From contig JAEDOB010000020.1 of NCBI GenBank assembly GCA_016302225.1, forward strand, positions 1 to 15,137: a stretch of DNA of 15,137 nucleotides. Direction: 5' to 3'. Source of the DNA: Oscillospiraceae bacterium (GTDB lineage: Bacteria; Bacillota; Clostridia; Oscillospirales; Ruminococcaceae). Each line of letters starts with the position of its first letter. The first letter of the stretch is position 1. The translations under genes and the position numbers were made by a program. Shown here in pieces: positions 6,497 to 13,774 of the stretch. The notes under the pieces were generated by a model. The model saw nothing but the letters and a program-made list of their open reading frames with translations. It searched no databases and was not told the origin of the DNA.

Positions 6497-7018
6497 TTCC
6501 GATTTCCTGCTGTTAAAATAATCTCTTGCTGTTACCGAAACATTACAAATATGGTTTTTATAACAATCAACCTTGAATTCGGAATTAAGATGAGTTTTCA
6601 ACGCGTCCAAACGAAAGCTCTTGAAGGAATTATGCACAGAAGCTGCGCCCAGTTCACAAAAAGCAACATCTAAAAGCAATTTAATTGCTTCACTTCCATA
6701 TCCAACACATCTGAACACATTTTCAATAATTATCCCCATTTTGTAATAATCTTCATAAGAACCGATTATGTCATTTTTATATATCCAAACCTCTCCGATG
6801 AAAGTACCACCAGAAATACGAACAACATAAGCATAGTACCGCATAGGGAACCCGTTTATCCAATAATTATACCAATCATAAAAACCATCATCAGGGAAAT
6901 CAATACAACCACAACTGTCGGATGACCTATTGAAATACATTGTATCGGGATCAGCCAATAATTTTTGTCGATACCATAATTCAGAAAAGTCAGGAATGTG
7001 TAACCGCAAACGTTCCAC
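6485..7018 (-). CDS. GNAT family N-acetyltransferase
   Basis: This is a 177-aa protein of the GNAT superfamily, RimJ/RimL-like, which transfers acetyl from acetyl-CoA to an amine; the substrate cannot be predicted. The signature is FIGEVWIY on the beta strand before the cofactor site and then the pyrophosphate loop RCVGYG (103-108), followed by a helix EAIKLLLDVAF. The GTG at 7018 is chosen because AGAGGTGG lies at ideal spacing and the protein then opens MERLRLHIPD, as usual for the family. A TTG 15 nt further upstream would fall before the ribosome-binding site. It lies between rsmG and noc, where no acetyltransferase is normally found, and it is AT-rich with low-complexity aromatic stretches, so it may be an acquired gene. 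Its stop codon lies within parS site 2, and a terminator follows. Confidence 0.8.
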   Translation of the reverse strand: MERLRLHIPDFSELWYRQKLLADPDTMYFNRSSDSCGCIDFPDDGFYDWYNYWINGFPMRYYAYVVRISGGTFIGEVWIYKNDIIGSYEDYYKMGIIIENVFRCVGYGSEAIKLLLDVAFCELGAASVHNSFKSFRLDALKTHLNSEFKVDCYKNHICNVSVTARDYFNSRKSERST

Positions 7019-7102
7019 AATCCACCTCTTCAAACAATAAAAAGACTATACCGCTTGATCAATGCACCCGATAATAAAAAACATCGCTTATTTTCATAAA
7101 AC

Positions 7103-7789
7103 TTAAAGTGATTTCTTCGCGATCTGACCGGCATTTCGGGGATATTTTGTCGATGTTGAAGTAATTTTGCTTACTATCGCAAGTATTCTTTTATCTCCGC
7201 ATGGAAGAGAATATTCAACGGTTTTTTCAATCCTTCCACCTAATAATTTAACTGCATTTTCCCCCGCAGAAATATCCTCGTTAGGACCTTTCATAGCTAA
7301 AAAACAACCACCGACCTTAACGAACGGCAGGCAATACTCTGCCAAAACAGGCAGAGGAGCAACTGCTCTTGCAACAGCGAAATCAAATTTTTCTCTTAGC
7401 TGCGGGTCACGTCCTCCGTCTTCGGCTCTGGAGTGTATGCAGTTAAATTCTGAGCCTGTAATTTCTGAAGCCTCTTTCAGAAAATTCACTCGTTTTGCAA
7501 GACTGTCCAAAAGTGTCATTCGAAGATCGTCACGATAAAGCTTCATCGGTACTCCGGGAAAACCTGCCCCTGTTCCGACATCTATAACAGAAGCATTTTC
7601 GGGGATCGTAACCATTGTCATTGGCAGCAAGCTATCAAGGATATGCTTTTCACTTATACCCTCACTATCTGTTATTCCTGTCAGATTCATTACCTTATTT
7701 TTTTCCACAAGAAAGTCTGTGAATTTGTTGAATTTATCATAAGCTTGTTCTGTCAGTTTCAAATTATTATCCGAAAATACATTTTTCAT
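7103..7789 (-). CDS. rsmG: 16S rRNA (guanine-N7) methyltransferase RsmG
   Basis: RsmG (GidB) methylates N7 of G527 in 16S rRNA with S-adenosylmethionine; its loss gives low-level streptomycin resistance in other bacteria. The Rossmann motif VIDVGTGAGFPG, the downstream LLDSLAKRVNFL and the RAVAPLPVLAEY segment are all present. Length is near 230 aa, normal for the family. The start is uncertain. The frame is open to an ATG at 7819, but there the AGGAG Shine-Dalgarno sequence abuts the ATG with no spacing. A TTG at 7810 has 9-nt spacing, and the ATG at 7789, used here, lacks its own site but could be coupled to a 6-codon leader ORF (7794-7814). The gene is separated from mnmG by an AT-rich spacer and so probably has its own promoter. 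Confidence 0.93.
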   Translation of the reverse strand: MKNVFSDNNLKLTEQAYDKFNKFTDFLVEKNKVMNLTGITDSEGISEKHILDSLLPMTMVTIPENASVIDVGTGAGFPGVPMKLYRDDLRMTLLDSLAKRVNFLKEASEITGSEFNCIHSRAEDGGRDPQLREKFDFAVARAVAPLPVLAEYCLPFVKVGGCFLAMKGPNEDISAGENAVKLLGGRIEKTVEYSLPCGDKRILAIVSKITSTSTKYPRNAGQIAKKSL

Positions 7790-7793
7790 TTTC

Positions 7794-7814
7794 TCAAATT
7801 CTATAAGCAAACAT
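7794..7814 (-). CDS. Putative 6-codon leader ORF before rsmG
   Basis: The only start codon well placed after the AGGAG at 7820-7824 (5-nt gap) is the ATG at 7814, which is out of frame with rsmG. It encodes MFAYRI and stops at TGA, 4 nt before the rsmG ATG at 7789. Such an arrangement could deliver ribosomes by termination-reinitiation. It may also be chance, with rsmG beginning at the TTG at 7810. Confidence 0.3.
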   Translation of the reverse strand: MFAYRI

Positions 7815-7819
7815 AACAT

Positions 7820-7961
7820 CTCCTAAATTAAAAATAAATAGAAATTACAATTTCAGTAAATAATACAATATTTCTATTTATATAAGTATTTGAAATAAAT
7901 ATATTTCTGTTTTATATTTCCAATTGTAATATATTTCTATTATATAATAAACAGAATTTTA
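7820..7961. repeat. AT-rich spacer with repeated ATATTTCTRTT words
   Basis: Three direct copies of ATATTTCTRTT lie at 7868-7878, 7901-7911 and 7931-7941, spaced 33 and 30 bp, close to three DNA turns. One inverted near-copy (AATAGAAATTA) lies at 7837-7847. The same word occurs in other intergenic regions of the window. The spacer must also hold the rsmG promoter, but its AT-richness makes several -10 candidates equally possible. Confidence 0.6.
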
Positions 7962-9851
7962 TTATAAATCAAGGTGTAAATCCTTATGCGCCGCTAACCA
8001 AATAAGCAACACCGAAACATCGGCAGGCGACACACCGGAAATCCTTGAAGCCTGACCAATATTCTCGGGCTGTATCTTATTCAATTTCTCGTATGCTTCA
8101 AGACTTAATCCACCTATCTCCCGGTAATCAAAATTGAGAGGAAGCTTTTTCGCTTCAAGTGTTTTCATCTGTTCAGCCTGCATGATCTGACGGTCAATAT
8201 ATCCCTCATATTCTATCTTCAGCTGTGCCTGCTCCCAAACTTCATAAGGCAGTTCGGGGCGCTCGGAATCAAATGGCGCAAGGTCAGTATATGAGATCTG
8301 CGGACGCCTAATAAGATCAGCCATCTTAACACCCGTCTTAATAGCAGATGTCCCCTTCTCCTCCAGCATTGCATTAAGCTCAGCAGTCGGGCTTATAGTC
8401 ACCTTTCGAATACGAGCAACCTCTTTTTCAATAAGTTCTTCCTTTTTAAGAAAAGCATTATATCTCTCGTCCGAAATAAGTCCAATCTCGTGACCGATTG
8501 GAGTTAAACGTTCATCAGCATTATCCTGACGCAGCAAAAGGCGATACTCGCTTCTGGAAGTCATCATGCGGTATGGATCAGAGCAGCCTTTGATAACAAG
8601 ATCATCAATCAGTGTGCCAATATAAGAGGACATTCTGGTGAGCGAAATAAGCTCCTTGCCCTGAGAATGCCTTGCAGCATTTATTCCTGCAATCAGTCCC
8701 TGAGCTGCGGCTTCTTCATAACCCGATGTTCCGTTGAACTGTCCCGCACCGAAAAGTCCGCCAATTTTCTTGAATTCCAGAGTATTTCTCATCTGCAAAG
8801 GGTCGACGCAGTCATACTCTATGGCATAAGCATTTCGCATGACCTCAACATTTTCCAGACCTTTTATAGTCCGCAAAAAAGCAAGCTGAACATCTTCGGG
8901 AAGCGACGACGACATTCCCTGCAAATAGCATTCATCTGTACCCAATCCCATAGGCTCAATAAAAAGCTGATGCCTTGGTTTATCGGAAAACCTTACTATT
9001 TTGTCCTCGATAGACGGACAGTATCTAGGTCCAACGCCATGAATTCTTCCCGAATACATAGGCGAACGATGGATATTTTCCCGAATGACCTTGTGAGTTT
9101 CCTCATTGGTATAAGCAATATAACAGGACGCAATGTTCTTCATATCATCTCTGTTTGACTCAAAGGAAAACGGCTGAATAAAATCATCACCGTCCTGACG
9201 CTCCAGAACATCAAAATTCACACTTCTCCTGTGAACACGGGACGGCGTTCCCGTCTTAAAACGGCGAAGCTCTATACCCAACTTTTCAAGACTCTCGGAC
9301 AATCCCTTTGCAGGCAGCGCAGAATCGGGACCGCTCTCATAAGAAACATCGCCCACATGGATAAGCCCGTTCAGATAAGTACCTGTCGCAATTATCACGC
9401 ATTTGACCTTATACTCGGCACCAAGCTTTGTTACAACGGCAGTAACCTGTCCATTTTCCGCCTTGATCTCACAAATCTCGGCCTGTTTAATGTCAAGATT
9501 TTCCTGATCCTCGCAGACCTTTTTCATATGATTATGATACTTCACCCTATCTATCTGCGCCCGCAAGCTATGAACAGCAGGACCTTTTCCAAGGTTCAGC
9601 ATACGGCTTTGGATAAAGCAAGCGTCGGCAGCCTTGCCCATTTCACCGCCGAGAGCGTCGATTTCACGCACCAGATGACCTTTTGCAGTTCCTCCTATGG
9701 ACGGATTGCAGGGCATATTTGCAATCTGATCAAGCGATATAGTAAAGAGTGCAGTCTTTGCGCCCAGCCTTGCAGAAGCCAGAGCAGCCTCCACTCCCGC
9801 ATGACCCGCACCGATGACCGCAACATCGTATTCACCCATAAAATAAGACAT
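7962..9851 (-). CDS. mnmG: tRNA uridine-5-carboxymethylaminomethyl modification enzyme MnmG
   Basis: MnmG (GidA) is the FAD- and NADH-dependent partner of MnmE; together they install (carboxymethyl)aminomethyl groups at C5 of wobble uridine U34. At 629 aa it has full length. The N-terminal FAD-binding GAGHAG lies at 14-19. The two conserved active-site cysteines are C48 in MPCNPSIGG and C278 in GPRYCPSIEDK. Also seen are GTYLNG, the RRFKTGTPSRVHR segment and the C-terminal helical region that contacts MnmE and tRNA. The ATG at 9851 has AGGAG 7 nt upstream. It follows mnmE at 108 bp with parS site 3 between, so the two are probably co-transcribed without overlapping. Confidence 0.97.
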   Translation of the reverse strand: MSYFMGEYDVAVIGAGHAGVEAALASARLGAKTALFTISLDQIANMPCNPSIGGTAKGHLVREIDALGGEMGKAADACFIQSRMLNLGKGPAVHSLRAQIDRVKYHNHMKKVCEDQENLDIKQAEICEIKAENGQVTAVVTKLGAEYKVKCVIIATGTYLNGLIHVGDVSYESGPDSALPAKGLSESLEKLGIELRRFKTGTPSRVHRRSVNFDVLERQDGDDFIQPFSFESNRDDMKNIASCYIAYTNEETHKVIRENIHRSPMYSGRIHGVGPRYCPSIEDKIVRFSDKPRHQLFIEPMGLGTDECYLQGMSSSLPEDVQLAFLRTIKGLENVEVMRNAYAIEYDCVDPLQMRNTLEFKKIGGLFGAGQFNGTSGYEEAAAQGLIAGINAARHSQGKELISLTRMSSYIGTLIDDLVIKGCSDPYRMMTSRSEYRLLLRQDNADERLTPIGHEIGLISDERYNAFLKKEELIEKEVARIRKVTISPTAELNAMLEEKGTSAIKTGVKMADLIRRPQISYTDLAPFDSERPELPYEVWEQAQLKIEYEGYIDRQIMQAEQMKTLEAKKLPLNFDYREIGGLSLEAYEKLNKIQPENIGQASRISGVSPADVSVLLIWLAAHKDLHLDL

Positions 9852-9959
9852 ATCTATTCTCCTAAACTATTGTAAGTTGCAAAAGTAATTTTACTTTGAG
9901 CTAAATTGAGGTAAAAACATATATGGCGTTTACTATAAATGTTTCACGTGGAACATTCT
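9852..9959. other. mnmE-mnmG spacer with a 16-bp inverted repeat
   Basis: Besides parS site 3 and the mnmG ribosome-binding site, the spacer holds AAAGTAA (9882-9888) and TTACTTT (9891-9897), exact inverted arms two bases apart. It lies about 30 bp before mnmG and could be an operator. No convincing -35/-10 pair was seen here. Confidence 0.4.
9940..9955. promoter_or_regulatory. parS site 3 (3' end of mnmE)
   Basis: TGTTTCACGTGGAACA is identical to parS site 1 and in the same orientation. It begins just 4 nt beyond the mnmE stop codon. Confidence 0.95.
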
Positions 9960-11333
9960 CTACTTTCCAACACAAAAATGCGAAAATACCTCGTTGACCA
10001 CATTTTCCGTAGCCCGTTCACCGGTCAATTCAAGCAGATAATTCAAAGCGTTGTCCAGAACGACATTGACCGCATCAAGCGTATAACCGCAGTTCAGTGT
10101 TTCCAAAGCGGCATTTATCTCGGATAATGCGTTGAAGCAAGCCGTCCTCTGCCGTTCATTGGAAATGACAGCACCGTTTAAATCCACCTTATCAAGCAGA
10201 AAAATCTCACGAACGGCAGCTTCTATGACCGCAGCCGAGTTTCCGTCATTGGCAGAAATTGTTACTGCTTTCAGGAATTTGCCATCTATAAACTGCCAAT
10301 CCTCGGTAGTGCCCTTGTCGGATTTGTTTATGACGGCAAGAATTTTCTCGGAAACATCTGCCTGTGACAACAGTTCAATAAGCTTCAAATCGTCCGTGTC
10401 CGGCGGACAGCTTCCATCGAAAACAGCAATTATAAGCGACGCCCCTCCCAGCCGTTCAACCGCCTTTTGAACGCCGAAATTCTCCACCACGTCCTCGGTG
10501 GTATGAATTCCCGCCGTATCAGCAAGACGCAAAGTAACGTCCCCAAGTCGAACACTCTCCTCAACAATATCCCGTGTTGTCCCCGCAATATCGGTCACAA
10601 TGCTCCGTTCGCAGCCGCTGAGAAGGTTCATCAGGGTAGATTTGCCAACATTAGGCTTGCCCACAATGCAGGTATCAATACCGTTTTTCAGGATAATTCC
10701 CGAATTATAGGTTTCCAGAATGTTTGACAATTCACCGCTCAGTTCGGACAATTCCGCAGCCATTGCATCTTCCGAAACCTCCGCAATATCCTCCTCGGGA
10801 TAGTCAACCCAAGCCGCACAGCTGCCAAGAAGGGTTTGCAGCCTGTCCGAAACAGACTTTATGCTCCTGAATAGCTTGCCATCTCTCAGCGAAACAGCGC
10901 ATTTATGAGCCGCCTTTCCCTCTGCGGAAATGATGTCCATGACGCCCTCCGCCTGAGTAAGACTGAGTTTCCCGTTAAGAAACGCTCTTTTCGTGAATTC
11001 TCCCGCCTGAGCAGGGACGGCACCATTCGCAAAAACCGCCTGAAGAACGCTGTTCGCAACGAAAATACCGCCGTGACAGGATATCTCGCAAACGTCCTCA
11101 CCCGTGTAGGAATGGGGCGCACGGAAAACTGTGAGAATACCGTCGTCCAGCTTACCGCCACAGCCGTCACTTATAACGCCGTAAGCGCAGGTGTAGCCTT
11201 CCATCTCGGAAACGGTCTTTCCATAAGGCTTGAACACCTTCTCGGCGCATTTTATGGCACCGTCCCCGCTGATACGGATAACGGCAATTCCTCCCGCAGC
11301 ACGGGGAGTAGAGATCGCAGCAGCAGTAACCAT
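9960..11333 (-). CDS. mnmE: tRNA modification GTPase MnmE
   Basis: MnmE (TrmE) is the K+-dependent GTPase that forms a complex with MnmG for U34 modification. The 457-aa protein has the N-terminal formyl-THF-binding/dimerisation domain (MVTAAAISTPRAAGGIAVIR onward), a helical domain, and an inserted G domain. The G domain shows P-loop GKPNVGKST (225-233), G2 DIAGTTRD, G3 DTAG (272-275) and G4 NKSD (336-339). The C-terminal FCVGK carries the catalytic cysteine C454 in the family's CxGK motif. The frame stays open for 38 more codons upstream, but the ATG at 11333 has GGAGG 7 nt before it and matches the family start; the extension would run through the jag terminator. A terminator upstream separates it from jag. 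Confidence 0.96.
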   Translation of the reverse strand: MVTAAAISTPRAAGGIAVIRISGDGAIKCAEKVFKPYGKTVSEMEGYTCAYGVISDGCGGKLDDGILTVFRAPHSYTGEDVCEISCHGGIFVANSVLQAVFANGAVPAQAGEFTKRAFLNGKLSLTQAEGVMDIISAEGKAAHKCAVSLRDGKLFRSIKSVSDRLQTLLGSCAAWVDYPEEDIAEVSEDAMAAELSELSGELSNILETYNSGIILKNGIDTCIVGKPNVGKSTLMNLLSGCERSIVTDIAGTTRDIVEESVRLGDVTLRLADTAGIHTTEDVVENFGVQKAVERLGGASLIIAVFDGSCPPDTDDLKLIELLSQADVSEKILAVINKSDKGTTEDWQFIDGKFLKAVTISANDGNSAAVIEAAVREIFLLDKVDLNGAVISNERQRTACFNALSEINAALETLNCGYTLDAVNVVLDNALNYLLELTGERATENVVNEVFSHFCVGK

Positions 11334-11377
11334 TGTATATCCTCCAAAACATTCCAAATAATTATATATATTATTAC

Positions 11378-11411
11378 AAAAACAAAAGGCTGCTTCGATG
11401 AAACAGCCTTT
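11378..11411 (-). terminator. Intrinsic terminator of the jag operon
   Basis: On the minus strand a 12-bp stem (AAAGGCTG/CAGCCTTT extended by a G-U pair and TTC/GAA) with a 3-nt loop is followed by TGTTTTTG. It ends the rpmH/rnpA-yidD-yidC-jag transcript 26 nt after the jag stop. mnmE therefore needs read-through or a promoter within the next ~40 AT-rich bases, where a TATAAT is seen but no good -35. Confidence 0.85.
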
Positions 11412-11436
11412 ATCATCTGCCAATCGACAGAAAGAA

Positions 11437-12240
11437 TCAAATATCAATTTTGCCGTAAAGATCGCCGATCATAGAATCCTCGGGCTTTGGCTTCTTATAA
11501 TCCTTTTCAAAGGAAGTTTTCGCCATATCAAAAGAACGAGGAACGGGCTTGGAATCTCCTCTGCCCTTGCCGTAACCGCCCTTGCGCTTGTTGTCGAAAC
11601 GCTTGCCGCCTCTCTGCTCTCTCTTGGGGGGATTTGTGCAGGAAATAACGACCTTTCTGTAAGGCTCCTCGCCGGTGGAATGGGAGGAAACGCCCTCTAT
11701 CTCGGAAACAGCGGAATGAATGATGCGTCTTTCATAGGGGTTCATAGGCTCCAGAGTGGTCGTTCTGCCTGTGCGGAGAACGGTCTTAGAGATCTTGACA
11801 GCCAGCTCTTCAAGAGTAGCCTTTCTCTTCTCACGATAACCGCAGGAATCCACGCTGACACGGTAATATTCCTTGTCGGAGCGGTTGCATACCATAGAAG
11901 CAAGATACTGAATAGCGTCCAGAGTTTCGCCCCTTCTGCCGATAACGGTACCGGAGGTGTCGCCGACAATTTCAATAAGGCAGCCGTCCTCGGAGGGAGT
12001 AACATTCAGCTCAGCCTCAACGCCCATGCCCTTTAGAATACCCCTGATATAATCAGCGGCAACATCGCATCTTTCGGGCTCAAAGCTTGCCTGAACCTTC
12101 GCCTCGCCCTTAGTAAAAAACAGCGTTTTCTTGGGCTCTTCAAGTATTTCAAAGGTGATCTTGGACTCATCTGCGCCGAAAAACTTAACAGCCTCAGCCT
12201 TGGCTTCTTCGATTGTTTTTCCTGTAAAAATCTCGGTCAT
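11437..12240 (-). CDS. jag: RNA-binding protein Jag / KhpB
   Basis: Jag (KhpB, 'SpoIIIJ-associated') is a cytoplasmic RNA-binding protein that in several Firmicutes pairs with KhpA and affects cell elongation and division. The 267-aa protein has a Jag-N domain (about 1-50), a KH domain with the GxxG loop in GTVIGRRGETL (97-107), and an R3H domain with the R171-x3-H175 signature (YERRIIH). Its basic, glycine-rich tail of about 65 residues (from residue 203) is probably disordered. The start at 12240 has AAAGGAGTT at good spacing. It lies 23 bp downstream of yidC, the conserved pairing, and is the last gene before a strong terminator. The long tail is more than most Jag proteins carry and may add RNA binding. 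Confidence 0.95.
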   Translation of the reverse strand: MTEIFTGKTIEEAKAEAVKFFGADESKITFEILEEPKKTLFFTKGEAKVQASFEPERCDVAADYIRGILKGMGVEAELNVTPSEDGCLIEIVGDTSGTVIGRRGETLDAIQYLASMVCNRSDKEYYRVSVDSCGYREKRKATLEELAVKISKTVLRTGRTTTLEPMNPYERRIIHSAVSEIEGVSSHSTGEEPYRKVVISCTNPPKREQRGGKRFDNKRKGGYGKGRGDSKPVPRSFDMAKTSFEKDYKKPKPEDSMIGDLYGKIDI

Positions 12241-12263
12241 AAGAATTAACTCCTTTCAACGGA

Positions 12264-13415
12264 TCATTCGTCATCGGTATATTCATCGCCGTATTTTTCC
12301 GCCTGTCTGCGTCGTGCCTCGGCGATAATTTTACTTTCCAGCTCTTTCTGCTTTGCCTTAGAAAGCTTTAGATCCTGGGCTTTTTTCTCGGAATCTGCCT
12401 TTGCGCTATCGGGTAACTTGCCCTGCTGCTTCATCTGTTCAAGCTGCTGCTGATACATCATCTGCATCATATTCGGCTTATTTTTCTTCTTGGCGTTATC
12501 CTTTTTGATAAGCTCGGCAACGTATTCGGGGGTATATATCTTGTTCAAAACGATGGTCTGTATAAGGCTGACTATGGAAGAAATTATCCAGTAGAAGCCG
12601 ATACCTGCAGGCAGGCTGTACGCAAAGAATACGGAAATAAGGGGCATTGTGTACAGCATGATGTTCATACTGTTCATAGACGGGTTTGACGCAGAGTCGG
12701 GGTTCTGCTTTTTCATTCTCACCTGAGAATAGATAGTGATTATCAGCTGGAAAAGACCGGAAAGAATGGGTATAAGGACAAGAGCGACAGTCTGTCCCGG
12801 AGTGATGCCCATAAGAGCCTTCTGCTCGGCGTCGAAGGCATACTGCGGGATAAGTCCCAGATCAAGTCCCAAAAAGGTGTTGTTAAAATCTGCCAGCTTT
12901 TCGGTAAGCTCGGGGAGCTCGGCAAGCTTGTCCGGATCCGTCTGGAAAAGCTTGATAATAAACAGCTCGGGACGGCTTGTGAAGTTATTTCCCTCGTTTA
13001 CGAAATACTCCTTGGCGATCTCGGTAGCCCTTGCCAGAACGTCCTTATTTACACGCAGAATGTGAGTAATAGGGCGGTAAACAACGTCGATGATACCGAA
13101 AAGGAAGGGGAACTGAATAAGCGCCGTGGAGCAGGAGGACATGGGGTTAATATTCTCCTCCGCATAGAGCTTCATGGTTTCCTCGTTAAGCTTCTCCTGA
13201 TTGTTTCCGTACTGTTTTTTCAAACGCTCCAGCTTAGGAGTAAGTGCCTGAAGAGCAGCGGTAGACTTCTGCTGCTTAACGGAAAAGGGGAAGAGTATCA
13301 GCCTTACGATAAGGGTAAAGATTATAATGGAAACGCCGTAATTTCTTACAAGCTTGTAAATGAGCCACATAATAAGGCCCATGGGATAGCCGCAAATTTT
13401 GCCAATTAGACCCAT
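12264..13415 (-). CDS. yidC: Membrane protein insertase YidC
   Basis: YidC/Oxa1-family insertase places membrane proteins in the lipid bilayer, alone or with Sec. The 383-aa protein starts at the first hydrophobic segment, without the lipobox signal peptide typical of Bacillus SpoIIIJ. Segments are seen near 13-44, 98-117, 207-230, 250-266 and 270-290. The conserved groove arginine is R38 in FTLIVRLILFP. The coiled-coil region follows at 50-90. The C-terminal 90 residues are hydrophilic, rich in Lys, Gln and Met, as expected for a cytoplasmic ribosome-binding tail. The loop between segments 2 and 3 is expanded (about 118-206), a feature of clostridial homologues. The ATG at 13415 has GGAGGT 4 nt upstream, next to a leader hairpin. 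Confidence 0.95.
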   Translation of the reverse strand: MGLIGKICGYPMGLIMWLIYKLVRNYGVSIIIFTLIVRLILFPFSVKQQKSTAALQALTPKLERLKKQYGNNQEKLNEETMKLYAEENINPMSSCSTALIQFPFLFGIIDVVYRPITHILRVNKDVLARATEIAKEYFVNEGNNFTSRPELFIIKLFQTDPDKLAELPELTEKLADFNNTFLGLDLGLIPQYAFDAEQKALMGITPGQTVALVLIPILSGLFQLIITIYSQVRMKKQNPDSASNPSMNSMNIMLYTMPLISVFFAYSLPAGIGFYWIISSIVSLIQTIVLNKIYTPEYVAELIKKDNAKKKNKPNMMQMMYQQQLEQMKQQGKLPDSAKADSEKKAQDLKLSKAKQKELESKIIAEARRRQAEKYGDEYTDDE

Positions 13416-13427
13416 TGTTACCTCCGA

Positions 13428-13455
13428 ACGGACGGTATTTTACAATACTATCCGT
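13428..13455 (-). promoter_or_regulatory. Leader hairpin before the yidC ribosome-binding site
   Basis: On the minus strand ACGGA and GTATT pair with AATAC and TCCGT around a 2x2 internal mismatch, closing a GTAA tetraloop. The foot of the hairpin ends 2 nt before the GGAGGT of yidC, so it could limit ribosome access or protect the 5' end of a processed mRNA. Part of it, AATACTATCCGTA on the plus strand, recurs at 14707. Confidence 0.45.
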
Positions 13456-13526
13456 ATAATTCATAAACTAAAATACAATTAATATAATAATCGGGAAAAA
13501 TCAGCCCGTTATTTTCGTTATCAAAC

Positions 13527-13541
13527 GCCTAATTTTTAGGC
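13527..13541 (-). other. Small hairpin at the yidD stop codon
   Basis: GCCTAA and TTAGGC pair around a 3-nt loop and include the yidD TAG. On the minus strand it is followed by GTTTGATAAC, not a T-run, so at most it is a weak pause or terminator between yidD and yidC. Confidence 0.3.
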
Positions 13542-13774
13542 TTCTTAAAAAAGTAAAATTCATCGGGAACGTAGTCCACGCCGCCCGGGTTGAAAGGGTT
13601 ACACCTTAACAGCCGCCTGACAGTCAGATACCCGCCCTTAATGAACCCGAACCGTTCCACCGCAGTCAGCGCATAGGTCGAACAGGTTGGATAAAAACGG
13701 CAGCAAGGCGGAAAAAGCCCCGAAATGAACCGTCTGTAAAATTTTATCAAAAGCAATAGAAGCTGTTTCATCAT
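13529..13774 (-). CDS. yidD: Membrane protein insertion efficiency factor YidD
   Basis: YidD is a small membrane-associated protein that helps YidC/Sec insertion. The 81-aa protein shows the family pattern: a hydrophobic N-terminal amphipathic helix (MMKQLLLLLIKFYRRF), CRFYPTCSTYA (25-35), and RLLRCNPFNPGG (54-65), with conserved C25, C31 and C58. Its ATG at 13774 overlaps the rnpA TGA (AAATGATG), so the two are translationally coupled; an adjacent second ATG could also serve. yidC follows after 113 bp of AT-rich leader. It is full length and ordinary. Confidence 0.95.
   Translation of the reverse strand: MMKQLLLLLIKFYRRFISGLFPPCCRFYPTCSTYALTAVERFGFIKGGYLTVRRLLRCNPFNPGGVDYVPDEFYFFKKPKN

Noticed and set aside
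6485..7033. TTG start at 7033 for the acetyltransferase
   Set aside because: That codon lies upstream of the AGAGGTGG sequence, which is correctly spaced for the GTG at 7018, and the family N-terminus fits the GTG.
11334..11447. N-terminal extension of mnmE
   Set aside because: The 38 extra codons run through the jag terminator, have no ribosome-binding site and are absent from the family; the ATG at 11333 has a good GGAGG.
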